20,282 bases of DNA from a virus: positions 1 to 20,282 of IMG/VR virus record IMGVR_UViG_3300020437_000342; one strand, 5' to 3'. The notes beneath the pieces are model-generated. The model made no database searches, was not told the origin of the DNA, and saw only the letters and a list, made by a program, of their open reading frames with translations. The position numbers were made by a program, and so were the translations under genes. This document shows, in pieces, positions 13,874 to 19,806 of the stretch; position 1 is the first letter of the stretch, and each line of letters starts with the position of its first letter.

Positions 13874-14227
13874 ATGACAACATCAATTAAACCAAAAAGA
13901 AAATTACTCGGTACACTAGCTTTCTCTCAGAAAGTAAACGAGTATCAATTATTCAATTCCGCTAGAGAATTAGACATCAGATCAAAAGTTATGCTTCATG
14001 CAAGTGGAGATTGGGGTGATCTAGCACCAGAAGACGCAGAGACTAACAATCAGGTAGTCAGAAAAAGCAATGGTGGCAGATTACATTCTGTTTATAAATT
14101 GCAAGACAATAAAACTATTTGGATTATTACATCAGGCTATGGTCTTACTAAAGATGACATGGACTTGACTCAGTTTTCCGAGCAAGATTATTGCAACACA
14201 GTAATTTTATTTCCAGAGGAGTATTAA
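13874..14227 (+). CDS. Plasmid/phage GDWG-family protein, unknown function
   Basis: A 117-residue protein matching a widespread small family found on plasmids, phages and some chromosomes. Its signature is SGDWG.L..ED (44-54), then a Gly-Arg-Leu-x-Ser turn and IWIIT (82-86), and an ending in ILFPEEY (111-117). In databases it is often unnamed or misannotated as a restriction subunit; no function is established as far as I know. It is the first gene of an operon (13874-15599) leading to a Mom-like DNA-modification enzyme, and it uses the pyrimidine leader rather than an SD. Confidence 0.75.
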   Translation: MTTSIKPKRKLLGTLAFSQKVNEYQLFNSARELDIRSKVMLHASGDWGDLAPEDAETNNQVVRKSNGGRLHSVYKLQDNKTIWIITSGYGLTKDDMDLTQFSEQDYCNTVILFPEEY

Positions 14228-14229
14228 AA

Positions 14230-14496
14230 ATGTCAAAAAAGAAAATGGTTGAATTTACAACAGTTACAGATTATCAGCAAACATTCCGAATATGTTTAAC
14301 TGATATATGGGAAGAGATATGTAAGGAACAAGATTTTGAAGATGAAGATACTGATATAACCTATTGGGAAGAAGAAAATTTAAAAGAAATAGCTTGGGAT
14401 TATGTTTTAAAAAATCCTGATAAATATAAGGTTGGAGAAGGAGATTATGATAATGAAACTATATTAGACCAATCACTTTGGGAGGAAGAATCATGA
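14230..14496 (+). CDS. Small, strongly acidic protein
   Basis: An 88-residue protein; ATG 14230 is preceded by AGAGGAG at a good distance, so an upstream start at 14191 is unlikely. Asp and Glu make up roughly a third of residues, concentrated in the middle and end (EDEDTDITYWEEENLKEI). No family recognised. Very acidic small phage proteins can mimic DNA and block restriction or nucleases (for example Ocr and Gam-type inhibitors); with a Mom-like gene in the same operon this is a reasonable guess, but only that. It overlaps the next gene by 4 bases. Confidence 0.7.
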   Translation: MSKKKMVEFTTVTDYQQTFRICLTDIWEEICKEQDFEDEDTDITYWEEENLKEIAWDYVLKNPDKYKVGEGDYDNETILDQSLWEEES

Positions 14497-14678
14497 CTAG
14501 AGAAATGTTATTCCTATGTGATGTTCTTGAGGATTGGTGTGAGAAAAACAATTTTCCACATAGATGTGCAAGTGATTTACTTCACAATGCTGACACTAAA
14601 GGAAGACTTACAGGTAATCAAGCCTATTGGTTAGAAAGCTTTATCTCTACATGGGATATTGTTAATCAAAATTCATAG
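14493..14678 (+). CDS. Small protein, unknown function
   Basis: A 61-residue protein from ATG 14493; the SD (GGGAGG) lies within the last codons of the upstream gene. It is helical with Cys residues at 9, 16 and 25 (FLCDVLEDWCEKNNFPHRCASDLL) and several Trp. The segment RLTGNQAYWLESFISTWD looks like a small helical bundle element. It is positioned inside the Mom-like operon. Family not recognised. Confidence 0.6.
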   Translation: MTREMLFLCDVLEDWCEKNNFPHRCASDLLHNADTKGRLTGNQAYWLESFISTWDIVNQNS

Positions 14679-14689
14679 GAGGTAAAACA

Positions 14690-14914
14690 ATGAATTTAAC
14701 TTATGAGCAAAAAGTTTATCAATGGGCATCAGGTCATTATTTAGCTGATGATGTACCTAATAGTTTTTTTAAATTAACAAGTCAAGAACAGTTCGACTAT
14801 TTAGAAAATAATGCTTGGCAATTTTTTGAAGATTGTCGTGGCAAAGATATACATCAATATATTTGGTCTTTAGCTAATGACGTAATTATGAAAAAAGTAC
14901 CTAATGACTCTTAA
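14690..14914 (+). CDS. Small acidic protein, unknown function
   Basis: A 74-residue protein with a perfect SD (AGGAGG) about 8 bases before its ATG. It is rich in aromatic residues and Asp/Glu (QWASGHYLADDVPNSFFKL, then FDYLENNAWQFFEDC). No catalytic pattern visible. The last 11 bases overlap the Mom-like gene, so it may couple translation of that enzyme, as the small gene com does for mom in phage Mu; however it has no Com-like zinc finger. Confidence 0.6.
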   Translation: MNLTYEQKVYQWASGHYLADDVPNSFFKLTSQEQFDYLENNAWQFFEDCRGKDIHQYIWSLANDVIMKKVPNDS

Positions 14915-15599
14915 AGAAAAATATATAGTTCGCAAGTTAAGTACAAATGAATATGTTGAGTGGTTTAAACAAAAACATTATGCAAAACGTATTCCTAGTG
15001 TGTCTTATGCTTATGGACTATATAAAAATAAATTTATTGTTGGTATTTGTAGCTATGGAAGACCTGTTGCTCACACTTTAGTTAAGTATGCTTTTGCAGG
15101 CAAATTTCAAAATAATTTTTTAGAGCTTAACAGGTTAGTTGTAGATGAGGGATTAGAAAAAAATGTTTTATCTTTTTTTGTATCGCAAACTATTAAACAA
15201 TTACCTACACCAAATGTAATTGTTAGTTATGCAGATACTTCTCTAAATCATCATGGCTATATTTATCAGGCTTGTAATTTTATTTATACTGGACTATCAG
15301 CTAAAAGGTTTGACTATAAGGTTAAAGGACTCGAACACTTGCACAGTGCATCTTTGATGGACAAAGTAGGGAGAGGACTTGCAAAGGGAAAAATTCTTAA
15401 ACTTAGGGAAATGTATGGAGATAGATTATATACTTTAGATCGACCTAGAAAACATAGATATTTTTATTTCTTAGGGACTCGCAAACAAAAACAAGAGATG
15501 AGAGACTCGTTAACTTACGCTGTAGAGCCATACCCCAAAGGTGATAATGGGCGATATGACACTTACGATAATATAAATAGACAAGGAATATTATTCTAA
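14904..15599 (+). CDS. Mom-like DNA-modification protein (GNAT-related)
   Basis: A 231-residue protein with the pattern of phage Mu Mom and its relatives, enzymes that convert adenine in phage DNA to a carbamoylmethyl-type derivative and protect it from restriction. Visible features: HYAKRIPSVSYAYGLY (25-40), FIVGICSYG (44-52), FLELNRLVV (72-80), VSYADTSLNHHGYIYQACNF (107-126), then YTGLSAKRFDYK. The ELNRL, SYAD and GYIYQA.NF blocks are the most typical. The rest (about 140-231) is basic with several Tyr. It is the last gene of an operon of small acidic proteins. A GNAT-like fold and DNA target are inferred from family knowledge. Confidence 0.85.
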   Translation: MTLKEKYIVRKLSTNEYVEWFKQKHYAKRIPSVSYAYGLYKNKFIVGICSYGRPVAHTLVKYAFAGKFQNNFLELNRLVVDEGLEKNVLSFFVSQTIKQLPTPNVIVSYADTSLNHHGYIYQACNFIYTGLSAKRFDYKVKGLEHLHSASLMDKVGRGLAKGKILKLREMYGDRLYTLDRPRKHRYFYFLGTRKQKQEMRDSLTYAVEPYPKGDNGRYDTYDNINRQGILF

Positions 15600-15600
15600 T

Positions 15601-15634
15601 GTAACAAATTGTTACAGAATACTATATTAATACT
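15601..15634 (+). promoter_or_regulatory. GTAACA inverted repeat plus TACT-N5-AGTA-type box
   Basis: GTAACAAATTGTTAC (15601-15615, 6-bp arms) is followed by TACT-ATATT-AATA (15620-15632), one base off the box consensus. TATCTTTTATCAA precedes ATG 15683. The pair of elements repeats the order seen at 13792-13827. Confidence 0.6.
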
Positions 15635-15682
15635 AATAGCTGTTATATTAAGTGTGTAGTTTATTTTACTATCTTTTATCAA

Positions 15683-16477
15683 ATGGCAAGATCACTTTCA
15701 GTTCTATCTAAAATATTAGGACTAACAGCTTCATCAAATCCACATGAAGCTAAACTAGCAGAAGAAAAGCTAGAGCAACAATTACAAGCTAGAGGTATCA
15801 CCAGAGAGCAGCTAGAGCAACAGTTAGATATGTCAACTGTTGAAGAAGAAATAGAAGCTATCTCATTTAGATATGGCAAGCCTTACAAGCGTATCGACCC
15901 TGCTACAGCAACAATATTAAGTGCGGTTGCTAGGTTCTACAATGGCTCAGTTGTTTATTCTTTTGATGACGCTGACTATAGTGGAGATTATGGTTACAAG
16001 CGTGTAATAACAAGACACTTTGAGGTGTTCTCATCTAAAAAGAGTCAAATAGAAATAGAAGTCTATACTGACTATCTCTTACAGGCTTTAGAAGACGATT
16101 GGGCAAAGCATTGCAAAGAAGACCCATTTCAAGTTGCAATGATGGGGTCATCACACCGAAATAGCTTTAGAAAGGGTTGGGCAAACAAAGTTGCTAGTCG
16201 TTTCTATGAAATGAAAAAAGATGAAGAAGAGAATGGAAGACAGTTACAACTTGATAGTAAAACTGTTAACCAATCTGCACTAGCAGTTCAAAAGAAAAAC
16301 AATACAGAGAAAGAAATTATCAGAGCATTTAAGAAGAAGAAGTATCCCAAGCTTTATGCAAGTTCTGGTTTTACTCAAGGTGGCTCTGGTAGTTCAGCAG
16401 GTCGATCAGCAGGCGGTAACGTAGGCTTATCTAGACAGATGGGTAGTGGCGGTTACAAAGCGTTAGGTGGGTCATAA
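15683..16477 (+). CDS. DUF2786-like protein
   Basis: A 264-residue protein. Residues 6-40 (SVLSKILGLTASSNPHEAKLAEEKLEQQLQARGIT) match the DUF2786 N-terminal motif, in which a helix rich in Ala/Glu follows a short segment with HEA. The central part (about 65-150) forms a beta-rich domain (SVVYSFDD, KRVITRHFEVFSS), then NSFRKGWANKVASRFYEM (about 153-170), a block typical of this group. The C-terminus is Gly/Ser-rich and disordered. DUF2786 proteins are common in phages and plasmids and have no proven function. First gene of its cassette, followed by a 66-residue gene overlapping by 1 base. Confidence 0.75.
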   Translation: MARSLSVLSKILGLTASSNPHEAKLAEEKLEQQLQARGITREQLEQQLDMSTVEEEIEAISFRYGKPYKRIDPATATILSAVARFYNGSVVYSFDDADYSGDYGYKRVITRHFEVFSSKKSQIEIEVYTDYLLQALEDDWAKHCKEDPFQVAMMGSSHRNSFRKGWANKVASRFYEMKKDEEENGRQLQLDSKTVNQSALAVQKKNNTEKEIIRAFKKKKYPKLYASSGFTQGGSGSSAGRSAGGNVGLSRQMGSGGYKALGGS

Positions 16478-16677
16478 TGACCTACCCTAACCCTATTAGT
16501 TCACCTTATGTTTTATTTAAAGCTATGGAACAACCTAAGACGTTAAAAGAGATTAAGGCCGAAAGAAGAGCCATTATCGAAAACGCTTGGTTTAACCAAG
16601 AAATTACTGACGATCAACTTGAAGCTGAATATGAAGCTTTAGGTATTGTTAACAAAAGTAACAAACTACCACAATAG
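16477..16677 (+). CDS. Small helical protein, unknown function
   Basis: A 66-residue protein whose ATG shares one base with the preceding stop (TAATG), so it is probably coupled to the DUF2786-like gene. The core is a helical hairpin (LKEIKAERRAIIENAWFNQEITDDQLEAEYEALGI), reminiscent of short SHOCT-like or helix-turn-helix oligomerisation segments. No family named. Confidence 0.6.
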   Translation: MTYPNPISSPYVLFKAMEQPKTLKEIKAERRAIIENAWFNQEITDDQLEAEYEALGIVNKSNKLPQ

Positions 16678-16807
16678 TATTGTAATTTGCTATTGTATAA
16701 ATATCAGGCATAGGCATGGGTAGCGGAAACCATCTTTCATGTTGCATACGCTTTTAAGTCGAACCTCTTGTAAGTCCTGACTAACTTTATTTTCTATCTT
16801 TAAGCTT
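16671..16807 (+). promoter_or_regulatory. Long leader with palindrome and possible structured RNA
   Basis: The palindrome ACAATAGTATTGT (16671-16683) and a second CTATTGT (16690-16696) form a candidate operator with TATAAA nearby; the TACT-N5-AGTA box is missing here, unlike the neighbouring cassettes. The next 100 bases hold a less AT-rich stretch with short complementary segments (ATGG/CCAT around GTAGCGGAA; AGTC/GACT) and no gene. TTCTATCTTTAAGCTT leads to ATG 16808. A structured 5' leader or small RNA is possible. Confidence 0.35.
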
Positions 16808-17200
16808 ATGGCTAATTTACAAAAAACATACACCGAAGACCTCGCAGATTTTGGTTATAGAGAGCAAAGAGCAGCACAAGATCTCTTTGAAGCGTGGAAA
16901 CTAAACGGCTTACCTGTTGACTTTTGGAACAACGGAGTAAAAATTGGTTTCAACATGAACTCAGGTTATGTATTCCTTACTAATTCTGATTATCAGGTTG
17001 CTATGTGTACTACAAACGAGCAAGATCAACTTGAATTGTATTCTTTTTATACATCACCTTACGAGGGTAAAGAAGGTTCATTTGATGAGCTTTTAGAGGA
17101 GTACAAAGAAATGCACCCCGAAGATCAGGAGTGGTTTCAAGAAATTGCTGACAACATTAACAGGTCAGATGAATTACCAGATTTAGAGGAGGAGGAGTAA
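16808..17200 (+). CDS. Acidic protein, unknown function
   Basis: A 130-residue acidic protein. The first half looks like a small alpha-beta fold (GYREQRAAQDLFEAWKLNG, then KIGFNMNSGYVFLTNSDYQVA); the end is an acidic tail (DELPDLEEEE). The four Glu codons at the end are GAG repeats that also act as SD for the next gene. It heads a three-gene cassette with 17200-17370 and 17363-17815. No family recognised. Confidence 0.65.
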   Translation: MANLQKTYTEDLADFGYREQRAAQDLFEAWKLNGLPVDFWNNGVKIGFNMNSGYVFLTNSDYQVAMCTTNEQDQLELYSFYTSPYEGKEGSFDELLEEYKEMHPEDQEWFQEIADNINRSDELPDLEEEE

Positions 17201-17370
17201 TGCCAAAATTATTTACATCATTAGTTACTGTTCAGTTTGCTTGTAATAACCACGAAGCTAACTCTAGAGAGGATTATATAGATCTTCTTAAAAGACAGTA
17301 TTTAGAGGAATACAATATTGAATTACAAGATGATGAAATTAGTCTAATAGAGGAGATTAAAAATGACTAA
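17200..17370 (+). CDS. 56-residue acidic protein, unknown function
   Basis: ATG 17200 shares a base with the preceding stop (TAATG), with GGAGGAGGAG as an excellent SD; TAA is at 17368. The product starts MPKLFTSLVTVQFACNNHEA and continues with an acidic helical part (REDYIDLLKRQYLEEYNIEL). It overlaps the next gene by 8 bases. The strong SD and double overlap make it very likely real although short. Confidence 0.75.
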   Translation: MPKLFTSLVTVQFACNNHEANSREDYIDLLKRQYLEEYNIELQDDEISLIEEIKND

Positions 17371-17815
17371 AACAACCGAGCAAAAATTCAAACTTCACGC
17401 TAATTTTTGGTTTGAAATTAGCACACAAGATCTTAGAGATCTATTCTGCACTATGGGTCAAGGGTCGGGATATTGGGCGCATAGCGTCACAGTAGGAGAC
17501 ATTGAAGAAGACGAAGATGGCTACTATTTACCTAATCAAGACTACGAGCATGAGGGCTGTTGCGCTTGGGTTAAAGATCTAACATTAGATACCAAAATTA
17601 GGATAGAAGATATTGAAGAAGATAAACATGAATTAAAAGTTGCATATGTTATTAAAGCTATAGAAAACATAGTCTCAGGTAAGACTAATCTTAATACTTA
17701 TGATTGCTCAAAAGTTTTTGAAGCATTTAAAGATAATGACTTAGGACTTATTGATGCTTCAATAGCTGACTCTATATTGCAGATAACAACCTACAACACC
17801 CTAGTTTATGGCTAG
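17363..17815 (+). CDS. Acidic protein with Cys/His residues, unknown function
   Basis: A 150-residue acidic protein with an SD (AGAGGAG). Residues 1-75 form a beta-rich part with FCTMGQGSGYWAHSV and YEHEGCCAWV, in which Cys and His could bind a metal; residues 95-140 are helical. Similar short proteins exist in phages to my recollection, without function. It is the last gene of the cassette, followed by oriented GACTCGCA repeats and then a strong terminator. Confidence 0.65.
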   Translation: MTKTTEQKFKLHANFWFEISTQDLRDLFCTMGQGSGYWAHSVTVGDIEEDEDGYYLPNQDYEHEGCCAWVKDLTLDTKIRIEDIEEDKHELKVAYVIKAIENIVSGKTNLNTYDCSKVFEAFKDNDLGLIDASIADSILQITTYNTLVYG

Positions 17816-17816
17816 T

Positions 17817-17854
17817 AGAGACTCGCAGGCACTCGCTGAGAGACTCGCAGGCAC
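17817..17854 (+). repeat. Two direct copies of AGAGACTCGCAGGCAC
   Basis: Copies at 17817-17832 and 17839-17854, spacing 22 bases, with a third partial unit (GCACTCGCTGAG) between. Each copy contains the oriented octamer GACTCGCA found throughout the window. Confidence 0.85.
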
Positions 17855-17887
17855 ACACAATTAGGGTGGCATATAAAGATAGTACCT

Positions 17888-17915
17888 AGAGGGGAGTGAT
17901 AAACCCCTCTTTTTT
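17888..17915 (+). terminator. Intrinsic terminator
   Basis: AGAGGGG (17888-17894) pairs perfectly with CCCCTCT (17904-17910) around a 9-base loop, followed by a T-run. It closes the 16808-17815 cassette. Confidence 0.9.
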
Positions 17916-17935
17916 ATTATTAAGTTTTGTTACAA

Positions 17936-17952
17936 AATACTATAACAGTAGC
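17936..17952 (+). promoter_or_regulatory. TACT-N5-AGTA box
   Basis: AATACTATAACAGTAGC: TACT-ATAAC-AGTA, with TTGTTAC just upstream. TATAGT at 17962-17967 is a possible -10. The leader AACTATCTTTATTAA precedes ATG 17997. Confidence 0.65.
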
Positions 17953-17996
17953 AATATCGTTTATAGTAAGGGTGTTCAACAAACTATCTTTATTAA

Positions 17997-18263
17997 ATGA
18001 CAACTATTTCTTATCTAACTTATTTAGAATTTGTAGATTACGTTTTTAGCTTTTATGGCTCTTATGATGCTATTTACCCCTTACACCATATGGTAACAGG
18101 GCAAAGACTCACAAAAACTGACATCAAAAAAGCAATAAAAGATTATGAATTGTTTTTAGACAATCCCGAATCTACTTGGACTTGGGGTGATGGCGATTCT
18201 ATAGATAGAGAGAGAGTGCGAGACATCTTAGAAACAACGTACCGATTTAAAGAAGAAAAATGA
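17997..18263 (+). CDS. Small acidic protein, unknown function
   Basis: An 88-residue protein: N-terminal aromatic helical part (YLTYLEFVDYVFSFYGSYDAIYPL), then TDIKKAIKDYELFL and a Trp/Asp-rich segment (STWTWGDGDSIDRERVRDIL). No recognised family. It heads a two-gene cassette and overlaps the next start as ATGA. It uses the TATCTTTAT-type leader and no SD. Confidence 0.65.
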   Translation: MTTISYLTYLEFVDYVFSFYGSYDAIYPLHHMVTGQRLTKTDIKKAIKDYELFLDNPESTWTWGDGDSIDRERVRDILETTYRFKEEK

Positions 18264-18418
18264 TTATTAAATCAAATAGTACTTTCTCATTAGTACAAAC
18301 TATAACCGACCAAATTTTTTTAATTGTTAATGGAACATACTCTCAATCAGTTTTAAGAGTTTGGCATATTTCACAAAAACAAGATGCACTTTATGAGTGG
18401 AATAGGATAACAAGTTGA
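18260..18418 (+). CDS. 52-residue protein, unknown function
   Basis: ATG 18260 overlaps the preceding stop (ATGA) and TGA is at 18416. The product starts MIIKSNSTFSLVQTITDQIF and ends in VWHISQKQDALYEWNRITS, a small beta-rich pattern. Its stop codon coincides with the start of the tandem repeat array at 18417. Confidence 0.55.
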   Translation: MIIKSNSTFSLVQTITDQIFLIVNGTYSQSVLRVWHISQKQDALYEWNRITS

Positions 18419-18488
18419 GACTTGGAGACTTGGAGACTCGGAGACTCGGAGACTCGGAGACTCGGAGACTCGGAGACTCGGAGACTCG
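18417..18488 (+). repeat. Nine tandem 8-bp units GAGACTYG
   Basis: Two units GAGACTTG followed by seven identical GAGACTCG, uninterrupted, then CAAG. The unit contains the plus-strand-biased hexamer GACTCG; the last unit reads GACTCGCA. The array begins at the stop of the 52-residue gene and ends 13 bases before a terminator stem. Confidence 0.95.
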
Positions 18489-18501
18489 CAAGCTTTCACA
18501 C

Positions 18502-18528
18502 AAGCTCAGAAATGGGCTTATTTTTTTT
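18502..18528 (+). terminator. Intrinsic terminator
   Basis: AAGCTC (18502-18507) pairs with GGGCTT (18514-18519, one G-T pair) around a 6-base loop, followed by A and eight T. It closes the 17997-18418 cassette beyond the repeat array. Confidence 0.8.
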
Positions 18529-18542
18529 CACAAAAATTTCAT

Positions 18543-18595
18543 TGTATCAAATGATACAGTACATTTGTACTACTCATATTGTATCAAATGATACA
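18543..18595 (+). promoter_or_regulatory. Two TGTATCAAATGATACA palindromes flanking a GTACA-TT-TGTAC palindrome
   Basis: Identical 16-bp palindromes at 18543-18558 and 18580-18595 (7-bp arms, 2-base centre), 37 bases apart, with GTACATTTGTAC at 18559-18570 between them. No gene lies here. The layout suggests a paired operator, partition site or small origin. Confidence 0.7.
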
Positions 18596-18646
18596 TTAAA
18601 AATAGCAGATTTTAAGCAAAATATCAAATATTACATAATATTAAGA

Positions 18647-18663
18647 AATACTTATATAGTACT
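18647..18663 (+). promoter_or_regulatory. TACT-N5-AGTA box
   Basis: AATACTTATATAGTACT: TACT-TATAT-AGTA (18649-18661), overlapping a possible -10 TATAGT (18655-18660). A TACTATCTTTATC leader precedes ATG 18714. Confidence 0.6.
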
Positions 18664-18713
18664 TATTTTTAACTTAGATTAAGTATGTAAATATTTTTTT
18701 TACTATCTTTATC

Positions 18714-18998
18714 ATGAAAACTTATCAAGTTTTTTTAGGAACAAATAAGCCATCAGGTGGCATTGTTTCAACTCAAGAATGGTTAACATTCTTAAAACAA
18801 ATAGATTCTGTTTTTACTGGTTATACAGTTGAAACAGCTTCGGGATCTTGGAAGGGTATCAAAGAAAAAACCTACATCTTAACAGTCATTACTGATGAGA
18901 TAAAGCAATTAATCAGAATTGCCGAGGATTATAAAATGATTTTTAATCAGGATTCTGTATTAATCCAAGAACTACCAGTTAACCCTTTATTTGTTTAA
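18714..18998 (+). CDS. Small alpha-beta protein, unknown function
   Basis: A 94-residue protein. The order strand (TYQVFLGTNK), helix (STQEWLTFLKQI), strand (GYTVETASGSWKGIKEKTYILTVIT) and helix (IKQLIRIAEDYKMIF), then QDSVLIQEL, resembles small phage/plasmid proteins of the GxT-x-G-W type (DUF3574-like), recognised only by pattern. It heads a cassette with one or two tiny genes and then a terminator. The start is directly preceded by TACTATCTTTATC with no SD. Confidence 0.65.
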   Translation: MKTYQVFLGTNKPSGGIVSTQEWLTFLKQIDSVFTGYTVETASGSWKGIKEKTYILTVITDEIKQLIRIAEDYKMIFNQDSVLIQELPVNPLFV

Positions 18999-19000
18999 TT

Positions 19001-19147
19001 ATGTTAGATACTAACCGTTTTCCTGATCGTTACCTAGTAACGGATAAAGAATCAATTCTTTATTATGAATTGCTAGAAGATCAGCGTTATAAATTAGAAA
19101 TTAATTTAATTAAAAAAGTTCTTTATTTTATTACTAAATGGTTCTAA
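19001..19147 (+). CDS. 48-residue protein with hydrophobic C-terminus
   Basis: ATG 19001 to TAA 19147, starting two bases after the previous stop. The N-terminal two thirds are acidic and aromatic (YLVTDKESILYYELLEDQRY); the end (VLYFITKWF) is hydrophobic. No SD is seen, but the short distance suits coupled translation. Family unknown. Confidence 0.5.
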   Translation: MLDTNRFPDRYLVTDKESILYYELLEDQRYKLEINLIKKVLYFITKWF

Positions 19148-19200
19148 TTTATTTCATTCTCCTATCAATAACTATTTTGATAGATATTAAAACTAAATAA
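19138..19200 (+). CDS. Possible 20-residue hydrophobic peptide
   Basis: ATG 19138 overlaps the preceding gene by 10 bases; TAA ends at 19200 just before the terminator. The peptide (MVLIYFILLSITILIDIKTK) is one membrane span with a basic end, as in type-I-toxin-like or small phage membrane peptides. Lacks an SD; may be chance. Confidence 0.25.
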   Translation: MVLIYFILLSITILIDIKTK

Positions 19201-19206
19201 ATATTT

Positions 19207-19234
19207 AAGAGAGGTTTACAACCTCTCTTTTTTT
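19207..19234 (+). terminator. Intrinsic terminator
   Basis: AAGAGAGGTT (19207-19216) pairs perfectly with AACCTCTCTT (19220-19229) around a 3-base loop, with T-run to 19234. It ends the 18714 cassette. Confidence 0.9.
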
Positions 19235-19238
19235 ATGT

Positions 19239-19255
19239 AATACTTAAAGAGTACT
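19239..19255 (+). promoter_or_regulatory. TACT-N5-AGTA box
   Basis: AATACTTAAAGAGTACT: TACT-TAAAG-AGTA (19241-19253), placed 23 bases before ATG 19278. The leader is TTATTTTTATTTTTATC. Confidence 0.6.
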
Positions 19256-19277
19256 ATCAATTATTTTTATTTTTATC

Positions 19278-19760
19278 ATGCAATTATTCGAGTTTTACGG
19301 TAATGCTTTAAACTCTCATAAGAGATCAATTGATAAGCTAAATGGCAATTTAGCAAAATTTGATATTAACCAACTTTTAAAGCGTGACCAATTTAAAACT
19401 ATAAATGAATTATCAGGTGGGAAAGGTGTTACTAATTGGTCAAGTGTTAAAGGCTCAGTAAGGGTTAAAACAACCTATACCGCAGCAACTAGAAGTTGTA
19501 AGACGCTTTTCAAGTTACATAAAAATGTGATCTTCCAATTTACTGAATTAAGGGGTTATGCAATCGTTTTAGGTGACTCTAAATTATGGCAATCAGCAAC
19601 AACAAAAAGGCATATTAATTACCTTTTAAAATTGCTTTTAATTCCCTTCAAATATGTAACTATCAATGATGAGCCTTATTTGATAGGCACATTAAACAAT
19701 AATTCAAACATTCAAAAGCGTTTAAGCCTTAATACAACTTATTACTTAAACGATCTATAA
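19278..19760 (+). CDS. Basic protein, unknown function
   Basis: A 160-residue, Lys/Arg-rich protein. The N-terminal third is charged and helical; the middle contains WSSVKGSVRVKTTYTAATRS and FKLHKNVIFQFTELRGYAIVLGD, and the rest KRHINYLLKLLLIPFKYVTI. The basic character suggests nucleic-acid binding, which is only inference. It is a single-gene cassette with its own box, leader and terminator, and the last gene before the non-coding end. Family not recognised. Confidence 0.65.
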   Translation: MQLFEFYGNALNSHKRSIDKLNGNLAKFDINQLLKRDQFKTINELSGGKGVTNWSSVKGSVRVKTTYTAATRSCKTLFKLHKNVIFQFTELRGYAIVLGDSKLWQSATTKRHINYLLKLLLIPFKYVTINDEPYLIGTLNNNSNIQKRLSLNTTYYLNDL

Positions 19761-19780
19761 ACCACACTTAAAAACGATTT

Positions 19781-19806
19781 AAACGGCCTTAAGGCCGTTT
19801 TTTTTT
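19781..19806 (+). terminator. Strong intrinsic terminator
   Basis: AAACGGCC-TTAA-GGCCGTTT (19781-19800), a perfect 20-bp palindrome followed by six more T. It ends transcription after the 160-residue gene. Confidence 0.93.

Noticed and set aside
14191-14229. Extended N-terminus of the acidic 88-residue protein
   Set aside because: It would overlap the preceding gene and ignore the clear AGAGGAG before ATG 14230.
16690-16790. Possible tRNA on either strand (sequence with GTCGAACC / GGTTCGAC)
   Set aside because: No acceptor stem or T-arm pairing can be formed and no proper anticodon arm is seen.
18417-18488. CRISPR-like array
   Set aside because: Units are 8 bp, directly adjacent and without spacers; no cas genes are present. 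The Cas4-like nuclease belongs with RecT.
18422-18682. 86-residue plus-strand reading frame beginning METWRLGDSETRRLGDS
   Set aside because: It starts with a non-ATG codon inside the 8-bp tandem array, so the repeating peptide is an artefact; it runs through a terminator, palindromes and the next promoter.
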